From Saccharomonospora amisosensis (GTDB lineage: Bacteria > Actinomycetota > Actinomycetes > Mycobacteriales > Pseudonocardiaceae), in NCBI RefSeq assembly GCF_011761185.1, contig NZ_JAAOYM010000001.1:4154001-4218000 (forward strand): a DNA stretch of 64,000 bases, written 5' to 3'. Within the stretch, counting starts at the first letter, position 1. Each line of letters begins with the position of its first letter. Positions 8,495-17,742 of this stretch are shown here, in pieces. The position numbers and the translations under genes are program-made. The notes below the pieces were generated by a model that was not told the DNA's origin, made no database searches, and worked only from the letters and a program-made list of their open reading frames with translations.

Positions 8495-10834
8495 GTGGCT
8501 GAGATGGTGTCCATTCATCGAAAGATCGCCGAAGAGCTCGGCGCCCGCCCCGCCCAGGTGCAGGCAGCGGTGGGCCTGCTCGACGAAGGGTCGACGGTGC
8601 CCTTCATCGCGCGCTACCGCAAGGAGGTGACCGGCGGGCTCGACGACGGCCAGCTTCGCACCTTGCAGGAACGGCTTCGTTACCTGCGCGAACTCGAGGA
8701 ACGACGCACCGCGATCCTGGATTCGATCCAGGCACAGGGCAAGCTCGACGACGAGTTGCGGGCCAGGATCATGGCGGCGGACTCCAAGGCTCGGCTGGAG
8801 GACATCTACCTGCCCTACAAGCCCAAGCGCAGGACGAAGGCGCAGGTGGCTCGGGAGGCCGGGCTCGAACCGCTCGCCGACGGGCTGCTCGGCGACCCCA
8901 CCAAGGACCCGAAGGCCGCGGCGGAGCTGTTCGTCGACACCGACAAGGGCGTCGCCGACGCTGCCGCGGCGCTGGAGGGTGCACGCGCGATCCTGGTCGA
9001 GCGCTTCGCCGAGGACGCCGACCTCATCGGCGAGCTCCGCGAGCGCATGTGGTCACGCGGTTGGGTGACATCGAAGGTTCGGGAAGGCAAGGAAACCGAG
9101 GGCGCGAAGTTCTCCGACTACTTCGACTTCGCCGAACCGTTCACCAAGCTGCCCTCACACCGCATCCTCGCGCTGTTTCGCGGCGAGAAGGAGGAAGTGC
9201 TCGACCTGACCACCGAACCCGACGAGCCGGGCACGGAGGCCGGTGACTACGAGACCCGCATCGCGCAGCGCTTCGGCATCAGCGACGAGGGCAGGCCCGC
9301 CGACCGGTGGTTGTGCGACACCGTCCGCTGGGCATGGCGCACCAAGATCCTGCTGCACCTGGGTATCGACCTGCGCATGCGGCTGCGGCAGGCGGCCGAG
9401 GACGAGGCCGTGCGGGTGTTCGCCGCGAACCTGCGTGATCTGTTGCTTGCCGCGCCCGCGGGCGGCAGGCCCACGATGGGACTCGACCCCGGCTACCGCA
9501 CCGGGGTGAAGGTGGCCGTGGTTGACGGCACCGGCAAGGTCGTCGCCACCGACACCATCTACCCGCACAAGCCGCAGGCGCGCTGGAACGACGCACTGGT
9601 GACACTGGAGAAGCTCGCCCGCGAACACGGCGTACAACTCGTCGCCATCGGCAACGGCACTGCTTCCAGGGAGACCGACAAGCTCGCCGGTGAACTGGTG
9701 AAGCTGGCACCGGAGCTGAAGCTGACCAAGATCGTGGTGTCTGAGGCGGGGGCGTCGGTGTACTCGGCTTCGGCGTACGCGGCACAGGAACTGCCCGAAC
9801 TCGACGTGTCGCTGCGCGGCGCGGTCTCCATCGCCAGGAGGTTGCAGGACCCGCTCGCCGAACTGGTGAAGATCGACCCCAAGTCGATCGGAGTCGGCCA
9901 GTACCAGCACGACCTGGCCGAGTCGAAGCTGTCGCGTTCACTGGACGCGGTGGTGGAGGACTGCGTGAACGCCGTGGGTGTCGACGTCAACACGGCGTCG
10001 GCGCCGTTGCTGAGCCGGGTGTCGGGCATCGGAACGGGGCTGGCGGAGAACATCGTCGAGCATCGCGACAGCAACGGCCCCTTCCGCACCAGGGACGCGC
10101 TCACGAGCGTTCCCCGGCTCGGGCCGAAGGCGTTCGAGCAGTGCGCGGGCTTCCTGCGCATCCCGGGCGGGGACGACCCGCTGGACTCCTCCAGCGTCCA
10201 CCCGGAGGCATACCCGGTGGTCAGGCGGATCGTGGACCGGATGGGCATCGGTATCGCCGAACTCATCGGCGACTCGAGGACACTGCGCAAGCTGTCACCG
10301 CAGGAGTTCGTCGACGACACCTTCGGACTGCCCACGGTCACCGACATCCTCACCGAGTTGGAGAAACCCGGACGTGACCCGCGCCCGGAGTTCAAGACGG
10401 CCAGTTTCGCCGACGGCGTTGAGACCATGGCGGATTTGAAGCCTGGCATGACGCTGGAGGGCGTGGTCACCAACGTGGCGGCGTTCGGCGCCTTCGTGGA
10501 CGTCGGCGTGCACCAGGACGGCCTCGTGCATGTCTCGGCGATGTCGCGTGATTTCGTGAAGGACCCTCGGGAGATCGTCAAGCCGGGTGATGTGGTGCGC
10601 GTGAAGGTCCTGGACGTGGACGTCGCGCGAAAGCGGATTTCGCTTACCCTGCGACTGGACGACGAGGCCACACCCGGCGAGCGCGGGCCGCAGGGCGGCA
10701 AGCGGGAACGCAGGCAGGGCAAGCCGGGCAACCACGGCGGTGGGGGCCAGCGAGCCCGCAAGGGAGCCGACCGGGGAGCGGCCTCGGGCGGTGCGATGGC
10801 GGACGCGTTACGCAAGGCGGGTTACGACCGCTGA
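8495..10834 (+). CDS. tex: Tex family RNA-binding transcription accessory protein
   Basis: A 779-residue Tex protein: N-terminal helical region with [17 protein letters not shown] near residue 30, a YqgF/RNase H-like fold starting at [17 protein letters not shown] near residue 327, helix-hairpin-helix repeats near residues 500-560, an S1 domain at [20 protein letters not shown] near 650-720, then a basic Gly-rich tail. Tex proteins bind nucleic acids and affect transcription and RNA fitness. GTG 8495 is preferred as start because a CACAAT -10 box (8482-8487) sits 7 nt before it, implying a leaderless message; ATG 8504 or 8486 are alternatives. Divergent from ilvD. Confidence 0.92.
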   Translation: MAEMVSIHRKIAEELGARPAQVQAAVGLLDEGSTVPFIARYRKEVTGGLDDGQLRTLQERLRYLRELEERRTAILDSIQAQGKLDDELRARIMAADSKARLEDIYLPYKPKRRTKAQVAREAGLEPLADGLLGDPTKDPKAAAELFVDTDKGVADAAAALEGARAILVERFAEDADLIGELRERMWSRGWVTSKVREGKETEGAKFSDYFDFAEPFTKLPSHRILALFRGEKEEVLDLTTEPDEPGTEAGDYETRIAQRFGISDEGRPADRWLCDTVRWAWRTKILLHLGIDLRMRLRQAAEDEAVRVFAANLRDLLLAAPAGGRPTMGLDPGYRTGVKVAVVDGTGKVVATDTIYPHKPQARWNDALVTLEKLAREHGVQLVAIGNGTASRETDKLAGELVKLAPELKLTKIVVSEAGASVYSASAYAAQELPELDVSLRGAVSIARRLQDPLAELVKIDPKSIGVGQYQHDLAESKLSRSLDAVVEDCVNAVGVDVNTASAPLLSRVSGIGTGLAENIVEHRDSNGPFRTRDALTSVPRLGPKAFEQCAGFLRIPGGDDPLDSSSVHPEAYPVVRRIVDRMGIGIAELIGDSRTLRKLSPQEFVDDTFGLPTVTDILTELEKPGRDPRPEFKTASFADGVETMADLKPGMTLEGVVTNVAAFGAFVDVGVHQDGLVHVSAMSRDFVKDPREIVKPGDVVRVKVLDVDVARKRISLTLRLDDEATPGERGPQGGKRERRQGKPGNHGGGGQRARKGADRGAASGGAMADALRKAGYDR

Positions 10835-10878
10835 TCAATCACATGGCGAGCCGGGCGCTCAACCCTGACAATGGACGG

Positions 10879-11343
10879 ATGACGTCGACCGGAGGCTTGA
10901 GCCCGGCCACCCGTGCCAGGCTGGAGCGGGAGCTCGAACAGCTACGTGAGCAGAGGGAGGCGCTGGCGCCGCGGCTCGGTGACGATCCGCTCGGCGACAG
11001 CGCCGACCAGGCCGACTTGCTCGAACGCGCCGAGGTGGTATCAAGGCTCGACCAGCGGATCAGCCAGATCAGCGACCTGCTGCACGGCGGACCGGTTGGT
11101 GAGCAGGATTCGGGACTGCCTTCCGGGACCAAGGTAACGCTGAAATTCGGCGACGGAAGTGTCGAGGACATGGTCGTCGTCGGGATCGCCGACGAGGCGG
11201 AGGAGGACGACGTGTCCTCGCTGACCGCCGACAGCCCACTGGGTCGCGCCATCGAGGGACACAAGAAGGGTGACAAGATCACCTACCGCACCCCGCAGGG
11301 TGAGGCTTCGGCGGAGATCCTGAAACTAGAACTGCCGAGCTGA
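10879..11343 (+). CDS. GreA/GreB-family elongation factor
   Basis: A 154-residue protein with an N-terminal helical hairpin (ATRARLERELEQLREQREAL, then a second helix to about residue 70) and a C-terminal GreA/B FKBP-like domain (GTKVTLKFGDGSVEDMVVVG ... PLGRAIEGHKKGDKITYRTP). The hairpin has acidic residues (GDDPLGDSADQAD) at its tip, as required in factors that stimulate RNA-polymerase transcript cleavage, but this is a paralogue type rather than the main GreA. Start ATG 10879 with GACAAT six bases upstream suggests a leaderless message. The stop codon is directly joined to repeat array B. Confidence 0.8.
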   Translation: MTSTGGLSPATRARLERELEQLREQREALAPRLGDDPLGDSADQADLLERAEVVSRLDQRISQISDLLHGGPVGEQDSGLPSGTKVTLKFGDGSVEDMVVVGIADEAEEDDVSSLTADSPLGRAIEGHKKGDKITYRTPQGEASAEILKLELPS

Positions 11344-11531
11344 CCCGCTCTCGCCCGCGAGTCCCCCGCTCTCGCCCGCGAGTCCCCCGCTCTCGCCCGC
11401 GAGTTCCCCGCTCCGGTGCTCGTTGGGGGTCCTGCGGGCACGCCACCCGAACGCAGAACTCGCGGGCATGAACGCAGAACTCGCGGGCATGGACGCAGGA
11501 CTCGCGGGCATGGACGGGGGACTCGCGGGTG
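11344..11531. repeat. 21-bp GCGAGT repeat array B (3 forward + 4 inverted copies)
   Basis: CGCGAGT cores at 11356, 11377 and 11398, then ACTCGCG cores at 11458, 11479, 11500 and 11521, all on an exact 21-bp period. Three pairs share one dyad centre (start plus end equals 22883); the innermost inverted copy at 11458 is extra. The array fills the convergent gap between the GreA/B-like gene and mftR. Confidence 0.9.
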
Positions 11532-11537
11532 TTCAGG

Positions 11538-12143
11538 TCAGCGGTTGCCGAAGCCCTGCGCCAGTGCGGCCATGGCGGTGTCGAGCAGCTCGCACAGCTC
11601 CACGTCCGTTCGGGCCAGCCAGTGCTCGTAGGCGGCGAGCGCTACGCCCAGTGCCGCGTAGGCGATGGCCTGTGGAAGCAGTTCCGTCTGCGACACCCCG
11701 AGGCGCCGCGCCGCGAACTCAGCCACCACCGCCCGCCACTCGGCGTAGCGCAGCGTCGAGTGCGCCTGCAACGCCGGTACCCGCAGGATCAGCTCCATCC
11801 GCCTGCGGTGCCGGGGCACCTCGGCGGCATCGACGCGGTTGAAGTCCACGACGACGGTGCGCACGGCGTCCATGAGCGGTTGGTCGTCGGGCCGGTCGCG
11901 GAACCGGTCACGCATCCGTTGCAGCTGGTCGCTGAACGCGCCCCAGACCACGTCGTTCTTGGACTCGAAGTACCGGAAGAAGGTCCGTCTTCCGATGCCC
12001 GCGCCCTTGGCGATGTCGTCGACCGTGGTCGCCTCGAAGCCGTCGCGCTCGAAGAGTTCGAACGCCACGCGTTCCAGCTCGTACTGGCTGGTCGAACGGC
12101 GCCTACCTGGCCGGACGGGTGGATCTGACGGCTCCTTCGCCAT
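11538..12143 (-). CDS. mftR: Mycofactocin system TetR regulator MftR
   Basis: A 201-residue TetR repressor. The helix-turn-helix covers about residues 20-65 (FELFERDGFEATTVDDIAK and GIGRRTFFRYFESKNDVVWG), the signature seen in mycofactocin-linked regulators. MftR of mycobacteria represses the mft genes and responds to long-chain acyl-CoA (established for that family). Start ATG 12143 is set by a GGAAGGGG Shine-Dalgarno just upstream; the frame is open further but the extension is composition-like antisense of mftA. Divergent from mftA with a 76-bp gap carrying a GAGT-N6-ACTC dyad. Confidence 0.9.
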   Translation of the reverse strand: MAKEPSDPPVRPGRRRSTSQYELERVAFELFERDGFEATTVDDIAKGAGIGRRTFFRYFESKNDVVWGAFSDQLQRMRDRFRDRPDDQPLMDAVRTVVVDFNRVDAAEVPRHRRRMELILRVPALQAHSTLRYAEWRAVVAEFAARRLGVSQTELLPQAIAYAALGVALAAYEHWLARTDVELCELLDTAMAALAQGFGNR

Positions 12144-12163
12144 GACCCCTTCCATTTGACACC

Positions 12164-12177
12164 GAGTGCCATTACTC
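12164..12177. promoter_or_regulatory. Candidate MftR operator in the mftR-mftA gap
   Basis: GAGTGCCATTACTC is a near palindrome (GAGT / ACTC arms, extended arms GAGTG / TACTC with one mismatch). It is the only clear dyad in the 76-bp gap between the divergent mftR and mftA starts, and a TTGACA box lies immediately to its left at 12156-12161. Assignment to MftR is inference from position. Confidence 0.45.
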
Positions 12178-12219
12178 TCGTTTTCGCTCTTACCACTGCT
12201 CAGCGAGGAGTAGCTTGCC

Positions 12220-12312
12220 ATGAACGAGTCGCAGACCCACGAGGACGCCGTCGTCGAGGACGACATGCTCGTCGAAGAAGTCTCGATCGACGGCATGTGC
12301 GGTGTCTACTGA
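12220..12312 (+). CDS. mftA: Mycofactocin precursor peptide MftA
   Basis: A 30-residue RiPP precursor. The acidic leader ends in the invariant core IDGMCGVY; MftC and MftE convert the terminal Val-Tyr pair into the heterocycle from which the redox cofactor mycofactocin is built. A GAGGAG Shine-Dalgarno at 12204-12209 precedes ATG 12220. The gene is too short for most ORF callers. mftB starts inside it (GTG 12302). Sequence of the core leaves no real alternative. Confidence 0.96.
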   Translation: MNESQTHEDAVVEDDMLVEEVSIDGMCGVY

Positions 12313-12622
12313 CACCCCTGCTACCCACCGAACAGCCGTGAGCGCCGGTTCGTTCGAACCGGACCGGCCTTACCGGCTCAGTTCCAGTGTCGCGCTGCGA
12401 CCGGAACCGTTCGGTGCGCTCGTATACGACTTCACCACCAGGAAACTGTCCTTCCTCAAGACCCGCCTGCTCGTCGATGTCGTCCGCGAGCTGGAAAACC
12501 AGCCGGACGCGCGGTCGGCGCTGGAATCGGCGGGCGTCCCGCGTGCCGAGCACCCGCGCTATCTCGAAGCGCTCGCCGGACTGGCCTCGGCCGGAACCAT
12601 CGTGAGTGCCCAGCGGCACTAG
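12302..12622 (+). CDS. mftB: Mycofactocin chaperone MftB (RiPP recognition element)
   Basis: A 106-residue PqqD-like peptide-binding protein that presents MftA to the radical SAM enzyme MftC. The conserved part runs from about residue 20: YRLSSSVALRPEPFGALVYD followed by KLSFLKTRLLVDVV, as in MftB. GTG 12302 overlaps the mftA stop by 11 bases; GTG 12338 is a shorter possibility that keeps the conserved part. It lies between precursor and MftC as in other mft loci. Confidence 0.92.
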   Translation: MSTDTPATHRTAVSAGSFEPDRPYRLSSSVALRPEPFGALVYDFTTRKLSFLKTRLLVDVVRELENQPDARSALESAGVPRAEHPRYLEALAGLASAGTIVSAQRH

Positions 12623-12668
12623 CGGCACCGCCACCGGCACCGGCCACGCGGCCTTCGAAGGGAGACCC

Positions 12669-13859
12669 ATGAAGCTTGTCGAGCACTTCCAGCACGGGCT
12701 CGACGCTCCCATCTGCCTGACCTGGGAGCTGACCTACGCCTGCAACCTCTCGTGTGTGCACTGCCTTTCGTCGTCGGGACGGCGGGACCCACGCGAACTG
12801 TCCACAGCGGAATGCAAAGCAGTCATCGACGAGCTACAGCGACTGCAGGTGTTCTACGTCAACATCGGTGGCGGCGAGCCCACCGTGCGCGGCGACTTCT
12901 GGGAGATCGTGGAGTATGCCGTCGACCACCAGGTCGGCGTGAAGTTCTCCACCAACGGCGTTCGCATCACGCCCGAGCGCGCCCGGTGGTTGGCGAGCAC
13001 CGATTACGTGGACGTGCAACTGTCGCTCGACGGCGCGACCGCCGAGGTCAACGATCACGTGCGGGGGCCAGGGTCCTACGACACCGCGCTGCGCGCCATG
13101 GAGAACCTGCGGGACGCGGGCTTCGCGAACTTCAAGATCAGCGTCGTGATGACCCGGCACAACGTTGACCAGCTCGACGAGTTCAAGCAGCTCGCCGACG
13201 AATACGGCGCCCAGCTACGCATCACGCGGCTGCGACCGTCCGGGCGAGGGGCCGACACGTGGGACGAGCTGCATCCCACCGCCGAGCAACAGTTGCGGCT
13301 GTACGAGTGGCTGGTGGCCAGCGGCGAGAACGTACTGACCGGCGACTCGTTCTTCCACCTCAACGCGCTCGGCTCGACCCCGCTGCCGGGACTGAACCTG
13401 TGTGGCGCGGGCCGCGTGGTCTGCCTGATCGACCCGGTGGGTGACGTCTACGCGTGCCCGTTCGCGATCCACGACGAGTTCCTTGCGGGCAACGTGCGGG
13501 ACAAGGGCGGGTTCACAGCGGTGTGGCGCGAGTCCGACCTGTTCGCGCGGTTGCGGGCGCCGCAGACCGGTGGCGCCTGCACCTCCTGCTCGGCATACGA
13601 CTCCTGCCAGGGCGGCTGCATGGCGGCGAAGTTCTTCACCGGGCTGCCGCTGGACGGGCCTGACCCCGAGTGCGTCAAGGGAAACGGTCAGCGCGCGCTC
13701 GCGACGGTCGGCGGCGGCGACAAACCGAGGCCGGACAAGGACCACTCGCATCGGGGCCGCAAGCGCGTCGCCGTTCCGATCGGCTGGGGTCCACCCGAGC
13801 AGGAACGGTTGCCGGACCGGGCCTGTGACACCAGCCCGCTCGCCGGCTTCCGCCCGTGA
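12669..13859 (+). CDS. mftC: Mycofactocin radical SAM maturase MftC
   Basis: A 396-residue radical SAM/SPASM enzyme. It oxidatively decarboxylates the C-terminal tyrosine of MftA and then forms the Val-Tyr carbon-carbon bond. The CX3CX2C cluster motif is CNLSCVHC near residue 29; GGGEPT follows near residue 75; the SPASM auxiliary-cluster cysteines are in NLCGAGRVVC, DVYACPF and GGACTSCSAYDSCQGGC. The start is ATG 12669 behind a GAAGGGAG site. The C-terminal 50 residues are basic and less conserved. GTGA overlap with the next gene. Confidence 0.96.
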   Translation: MKLVEHFQHGLDAPICLTWELTYACNLSCVHCLSSSGRRDPRELSTAECKAVIDELQRLQVFYVNIGGGEPTVRGDFWEIVEYAVDHQVGVKFSTNGVRITPERARWLASTDYVDVQLSLDGATAEVNDHVRGPGSYDTALRAMENLRDAGFANFKISVVMTRHNVDQLDEFKQLADEYGAQLRITRLRPSGRGADTWDELHPTAEQQLRLYEWLVASGENVLTGDSFFHLNALGSTPLPGLNLCGAGRVVCLIDPVGDVYACPFAIHDEFLAGNVRDKGGFTAVWRESDLFARLRAPQTGGACTSCSAYDSCQGGCMAAKFFTGLPLDGPDPECVKGNGQRALATVGGGDKPRPDKDHSHRGRKRVAVPIGWGPPEQERLPDRACDTSPLAGFRP

Positions 13860-15781
13860 GCGAGCCGCTCACCGAACCGATCACCCTCTCCGGCAAGACC
13901 GCCCCTTCCAGGGTGATGTTCGGCCCACACGAGACAAACCTGGCACGCGGCAGGGCGCTCTCGAAGGCGCACGCCGCCTACTACGAGCGACGAGCTGCCG
14001 GTGGCGCCGGGCTGGTCGTCACCGAGACGGCGAGCGTGCACGACTCCGACTGGCCATACGAACGCGCGCCGCTGGCGCAGGAGTGCGGCACCGGGTGGTC
14101 CTTGATCGCCGACGCCTGCCGTCCACACGGGACACTTGTGCTCGCCGGACTCGGCCACGCCGGATCACAGGGCTCTTCCGCGTACTCGCAGCGTCCGCTG
14201 TGGGCACCTTCGCGGGTTCCCGACGTGGCCAGCCGCGAGATGCCGATGGAGATGGAGGCCGCCGAGATCAGGGCGGTCGTCGCGGGCTTCACGGTCGCCG
14301 CCGAACTCGTCGCCGAGTCCGGCCTCGACGGTGTCGAGGTGGACGCGGGGCAGTTCTCGCTGCTGCGGCAGTTCCTTTCCGGGCTCACCAACCAGCGCGG
14401 CGACGCCTACGGCGAGGACCGGCTGTTGCTGCTGCGAGAGGTACTGGCCGCGGTGCGTGCCCGAATCGGCGCCGACCGCGTGCTCGGCCTGCGGCTTTCC
14501 TGCGACGAGCTGGCCCCGTGGGCCGGGATCACGCCGGAGCAGGCCGAGGACATCGCCCGTGAGGTGGCGGCCAAGGTGGACTATCTCGTGGTCGTGCGAG
14601 GGTCGGCGATGGGTTCGTCGGCGACCCGGCCCGACTCACACACCGAGCCCGGCTTCAACGCCGAGCTGAGCCGCCGCGTCCGGCGCGCGGTGTCCGGTGC
14701 TACGCGGGTGGTGCTGCAGGGTTCGGTCGTCGACCCGGAACAGGCGAGGTGGGCACTCACCGACGCAGTCGCCGACCTGGTGGAGCTGACCCGCGCCCAG
14801 ATAGCCGACGCCGAGTTCGTGGCCAAGCTGTCCGAGCCCGAACGCATCCGGCCGTGCACGCTAACCAACCAGAAGTGCCGCGTGCGGGACAACCGGAACC
14901 CGGTGATCAGCTGCATCGGCGACCCGCGCAGCGGGCACGAGACCACCGACCCGGCCGAAACCGCGGCGGCGCAGGACTTGGCAACCCCCGTGCTCGTGGT
15001 CGGCGGCGGGCCCGCCGGGATGGAGGCCGCGAGAGTACTGGCGCTGCGCGGGCACCAGGTGCGGCTGGTGGAACGCGAGCGTCGACTCGGCGGGCTGCTG
15101 AGCCTGGCGGCGACGCTGCCGGGGCGTGAACGTCTGGGCAAACTCGCCGAATGGCTGGAAACCGAGGTGCGCCGACTCGGCGTCGAGGTCGTAACCGGCA
15201 GCGAGGACACCGTAGCCAGGCCGGGCGAAAGCGTCATCGCGGCCACCGGTTCCCGACCGGGCCCCCGGCCCTACAACGCGCACGAAGGGGCGCGCGTGGT
15301 GGATGTCGTTGACCTGCTCCGCGAACCGGACACACTGCCCAAGGGCGCGGTCACGGTGTTCGACCCCGTCGGCGATGCCGTCGGGGTGGCTGTGGCGGAA
15401 CTGCTCGCCGCGCAGCAGCGCGCCGTCACCGTCGTCACCCACGACCAGGTGGTTGGCACCCAACTGGCTATCACCGGCGACCTCGCCGACGCCAACGCAC
15501 GACTGCAACGCGCGGGCGTGCGGCTGGCCAAACGTAGCGTACTGCGCGAGGTGCATCCCGACCACGTCGTGGTCGAAGACGTCTTCACCGGCGCGGCGAC
15601 CGAGGTGGATTCGGCGGTGCTGGTGCACTGTGGACACCGGCTGCCCGGCACACCACCGCTCATCGACGGTGCCGTCCCGGCAGGCGATCTGGTCGCTCCC
15701 AGAACGGTCCACGAGGCCGTGCTGGAGGGAAGAAGGGCCGCACTGGCCGTCTCCACCGCGCGACAGGTGGTGCCCGCATGA
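13856..15781 (+). CDS. Mycofactocin-system FadH/OYE-type oxidoreductase 1
   Basis: A 641-residue flavoprotein with the 2,4-dienoyl-CoA reductase layout: an FMN-binding TIM barrel (about 1-330), a Fe-S linker, and an FAD/NAD(P)-binding half beginning VLVVGGGPAGMEAARVLALR near residue 382. It matches the subfamily named by annotators as mycofactocin-system OYE 1; no member has a proven reaction that I know of. The linker reads CTLTNQKC...C (C334, T337, C341, C353), so one of four cluster cysteines is replaced by threonine. By eye the FadH catalytic tyrosine position holds Ser168. GTG start overlaps mftC. Confidence 0.85.
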   Translation: MSEPLTEPITLSGKTAPSRVMFGPHETNLARGRALSKAHAAYYERRAAGGAGLVVTETASVHDSDWPYERAPLAQECGTGWSLIADACRPHGTLVLAGLGHAGSQGSSAYSQRPLWAPSRVPDVASREMPMEMEAAEIRAVVAGFTVAAELVAESGLDGVEVDAGQFSLLRQFLSGLTNQRGDAYGEDRLLLLREVLAAVRARIGADRVLGLRLSCDELAPWAGITPEQAEDIAREVAAKVDYLVVVRGSAMGSSATRPDSHTEPGFNAELSRRVRRAVSGATRVVLQGSVVDPEQARWALTDAVADLVELTRAQIADAEFVAKLSEPERIRPCTLTNQKCRVRDNRNPVISCIGDPRSGHETTDPAETAAAQDLATPVLVVGGGPAGMEAARVLALRGHQVRLVERERRLGGLLSLAATLPGRERLGKLAEWLETEVRRLGVEVVTGSEDTVARPGESVIAATGSRPGPRPYNAHEGARVVDVVDLLREPDTLPKGAVTVFDPVGDAVGVAVAELLAAQQRAVTVVTHDQVVGTQLAITGDLADANARLQRAGVRLAKRSVLREVHPDHVVVEDVFTGAATEVDSAVLVHCGHRLPGTPPLIDGAVPAGDLVAPRTVHEAVLEGRRAALAVSTARQVVPA

Positions 15782-17742
15782 ACGGCCGCTACCGCTACCT
15801 GTTCTCACCACTTCGGATCGGCCCGGTGACACTCGCCAACAGGGTGGTGTTCTCCGCACACCTCACCAACTACGCGACCGACGGCATGCCGAGTGCACAG
15901 CACGCCGCCTACTACGCGGCCCGCGCGGCTGGTGGCGCCGGGCTGATCATCACCGAGGAGCACTCCACCCACCCGACGGACTGGCCCTACGAGAAGCTGA
16001 TCCACGGCTTCCACCCCGAGGTGGTCGCGGGCTACCGCCGAATCACCGAGGCGGTGCACGCACACGGGGTGCCGATCTTCGCCCAGCTCAACCACAACGG
16101 TGGCCAGGCCTCCAGCATGTACTCGCGGCTGCCGGTGTGGGCACCGTCGCCGGTGCCCGACCCGCTGTTTCGCGAGGTCCCCAAGGCGGTTTCGGTCGCG
16201 GAGATCGACGAGATCGTCGCCGGGTACGCCAGGGTGGCCACGCATTGCAGGCAGGGTGGCTTCGACGGTGTGGAACTACAGTGCTCGCACTCCTCCATCG
16301 TGCGAGGGTTCCTCTCCCCCGCCACGAACCTGCGTGACGACGACTACGGCGGACCGCTGGAGAACCGGGCTCGGCTGCTGCTGCGGCTGGTGAAGGCCGT
16401 GCGGGAAGCGATCGGGCCTGGCATGGCGCTCGGCGTGCGGCTGTGTGGCGACGAGCTCATCGAGGGCGGCACCACCATCGACGAGGCCGTGCGGGTGGCG
16501 CGGTGGGTGGAGGCCACGGGCGACGTCGACTACATCAACACCTCGATCGGTGTGGCAACCTCCACGCTCTACATGATCGAGGCTTCGATGAGCATCCCAC
16601 CCGGGTACGCGATGTTCATCCCCAGCGCCATCCGTAAGGCGGTTGACCTGCCCGTGGTTGGCGTCGGCAGGTTCAAGGACCCGCTACAGGCCGACCGCGC
16701 GCTCGCCGAGGGCCACGCCGACCTCATCGGCGTGGTGCGCGGGCAGATCGCCGACGCCGATTTCGTGGCGAAGGCACGCGCGGGGCGGGCGGGCGAGATC
16801 CGCACCTGCCTTTCCTGCAACCAGGAATGTGTCGGACGCATGGGGCTCAACCGCTGGCTCGGTTGTATCGAGAACCCGCGCACCGGCAAGGAGAGCGTGC
16901 CGCTTCCCCACCCGGTTCGGCGAGGACGCAGGGTCGTTGTGGTAGGCGGTGGCCCCGCGGGGCTGCAGGCGGCGGCTACGGCGGCGCAACGCGGACACGA
17001 CGTGGTGCTGCTGGAGCGGCAACCCACTACCGGGGGCCAGGTGAGTGTGGCGGCGAGCGTGCCGAGCCGCGCGGAGTTCCTCGACGTGGTGCGCAACGCG
17101 TTGGCGGAGTGCCACCGCTACGGCGTGGACGTGCGCACCGGCGTCACGGCCACGGCCGAGGAGATCGCGGCGCTTCGCCCGGAGGCCGTCGTGCTCGCCA
17201 CCGGGGCCAGGCCGACGCCACCGCACTGGGCCGGTGGGCTGGACCGCGTCGTCGACGTGCGTGACGTGCTGGAAGGCCGTGCCGCGCCGGAGGGCGAGGT
17301 GTGTGTCATCGACGATCTCGGTTTCCACCAGGCGACCTCGGTGGCGGAGCTGCTGGCCGACCGTGGCTGCTCGGTGCGGATCTCCACCTCCGGCATGGTG
17401 GTGGGCCAGGACCTGGGCGTCACGCTGGACATGGAGACGTTCAACGTGCGCGCCGCCGCGAAGGGCATCGCGCAGACCACCGACGAGGTGGTGCTTGAGG
17501 CAGCGGCGGACACCGAGACATCGGGCGTGCGGCTGCGGATGTTGAAGCACACCACCGGCGCCACCGCCGAAGTGCGGTTCGACTGGGTGGTGTGCGCGAC
17601 ACACCAGGCGCCGGTGGACGAGCTGTGGCAGGAACTGTCCGGCACGGCCGACTTCGAGGTGCACAGGGTGGGCGACTGCGTGGCGCCGCGCAGGGCACAC
17701 GCGGCCGTCGTCGAGGGACACCGGGTGGCGGTGGCGCTGTGA
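15778..17742 (+). CDS. Mycofactocin-system FadH/OYE-type oxidoreductase 2
   Basis: A 654-residue paralogue of the preceding gene with the same three-part layout. Here the Fe-S linker is complete: CLSCNQEC plus C363 (C344, C347, C351, C363). The FAD/NAD(P) half starts VVVVGGGPAGLQAAATAAQR near residue 382. The position of the FadH catalytic tyrosine holds Ser173 in SHSSIVRGFLSP. Likely an electron-transferring flavoenzyme acting with the ETF/FixCX proteins encoded downstream; the substrate is unknown. ATGA overlap with OYE 1 and GTGA overlap with the ETF gene indicate one transcript and perhaps a heteromer. Confidence 0.85.
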   Translation: MNGRYRYLFSPLRIGPVTLANRVVFSAHLTNYATDGMPSAQHAAYYAARAAGGAGLIITEEHSTHPTDWPYEKLIHGFHPEVVAGYRRITEAVHAHGVPIFAQLNHNGGQASSMYSRLPVWAPSPVPDPLFREVPKAVSVAEIDEIVAGYARVATHCRQGGFDGVELQCSHSSIVRGFLSPATNLRDDDYGGPLENRARLLLRLVKAVREAIGPGMALGVRLCGDELIEGGTTIDEAVRVARWVEATGDVDYINTSIGVATSTLYMIEASMSIPPGYAMFIPSAIRKAVDLPVVGVGRFKDPLQADRALAEGHADLIGVVRGQIADADFVAKARAGRAGEIRTCLSCNQECVGRMGLNRWLGCIENPRTGKESVPLPHPVRRGRRVVVVGGGPAGLQAAATAAQRGHDVVLLERQPTTGGQVSVAASVPSRAEFLDVVRNALAECHRYGVDVRTGVTATAEEIAALRPEAVVLATGARPTPPHWAGGLDRVVDVRDVLEGRAAPEGEVCVIDDLGFHQATSVAELLADRGCSVRISTSGMVVGQDLGVTLDMETFNVRAAAKGIAQTTDEVVLEAAADTETSGVRLRMLKHTTGATAEVRFDWVVCATHQAPVDELWQELSGTADFEVHRVGDCVAPRRAHAAVVEGHRVAVAL

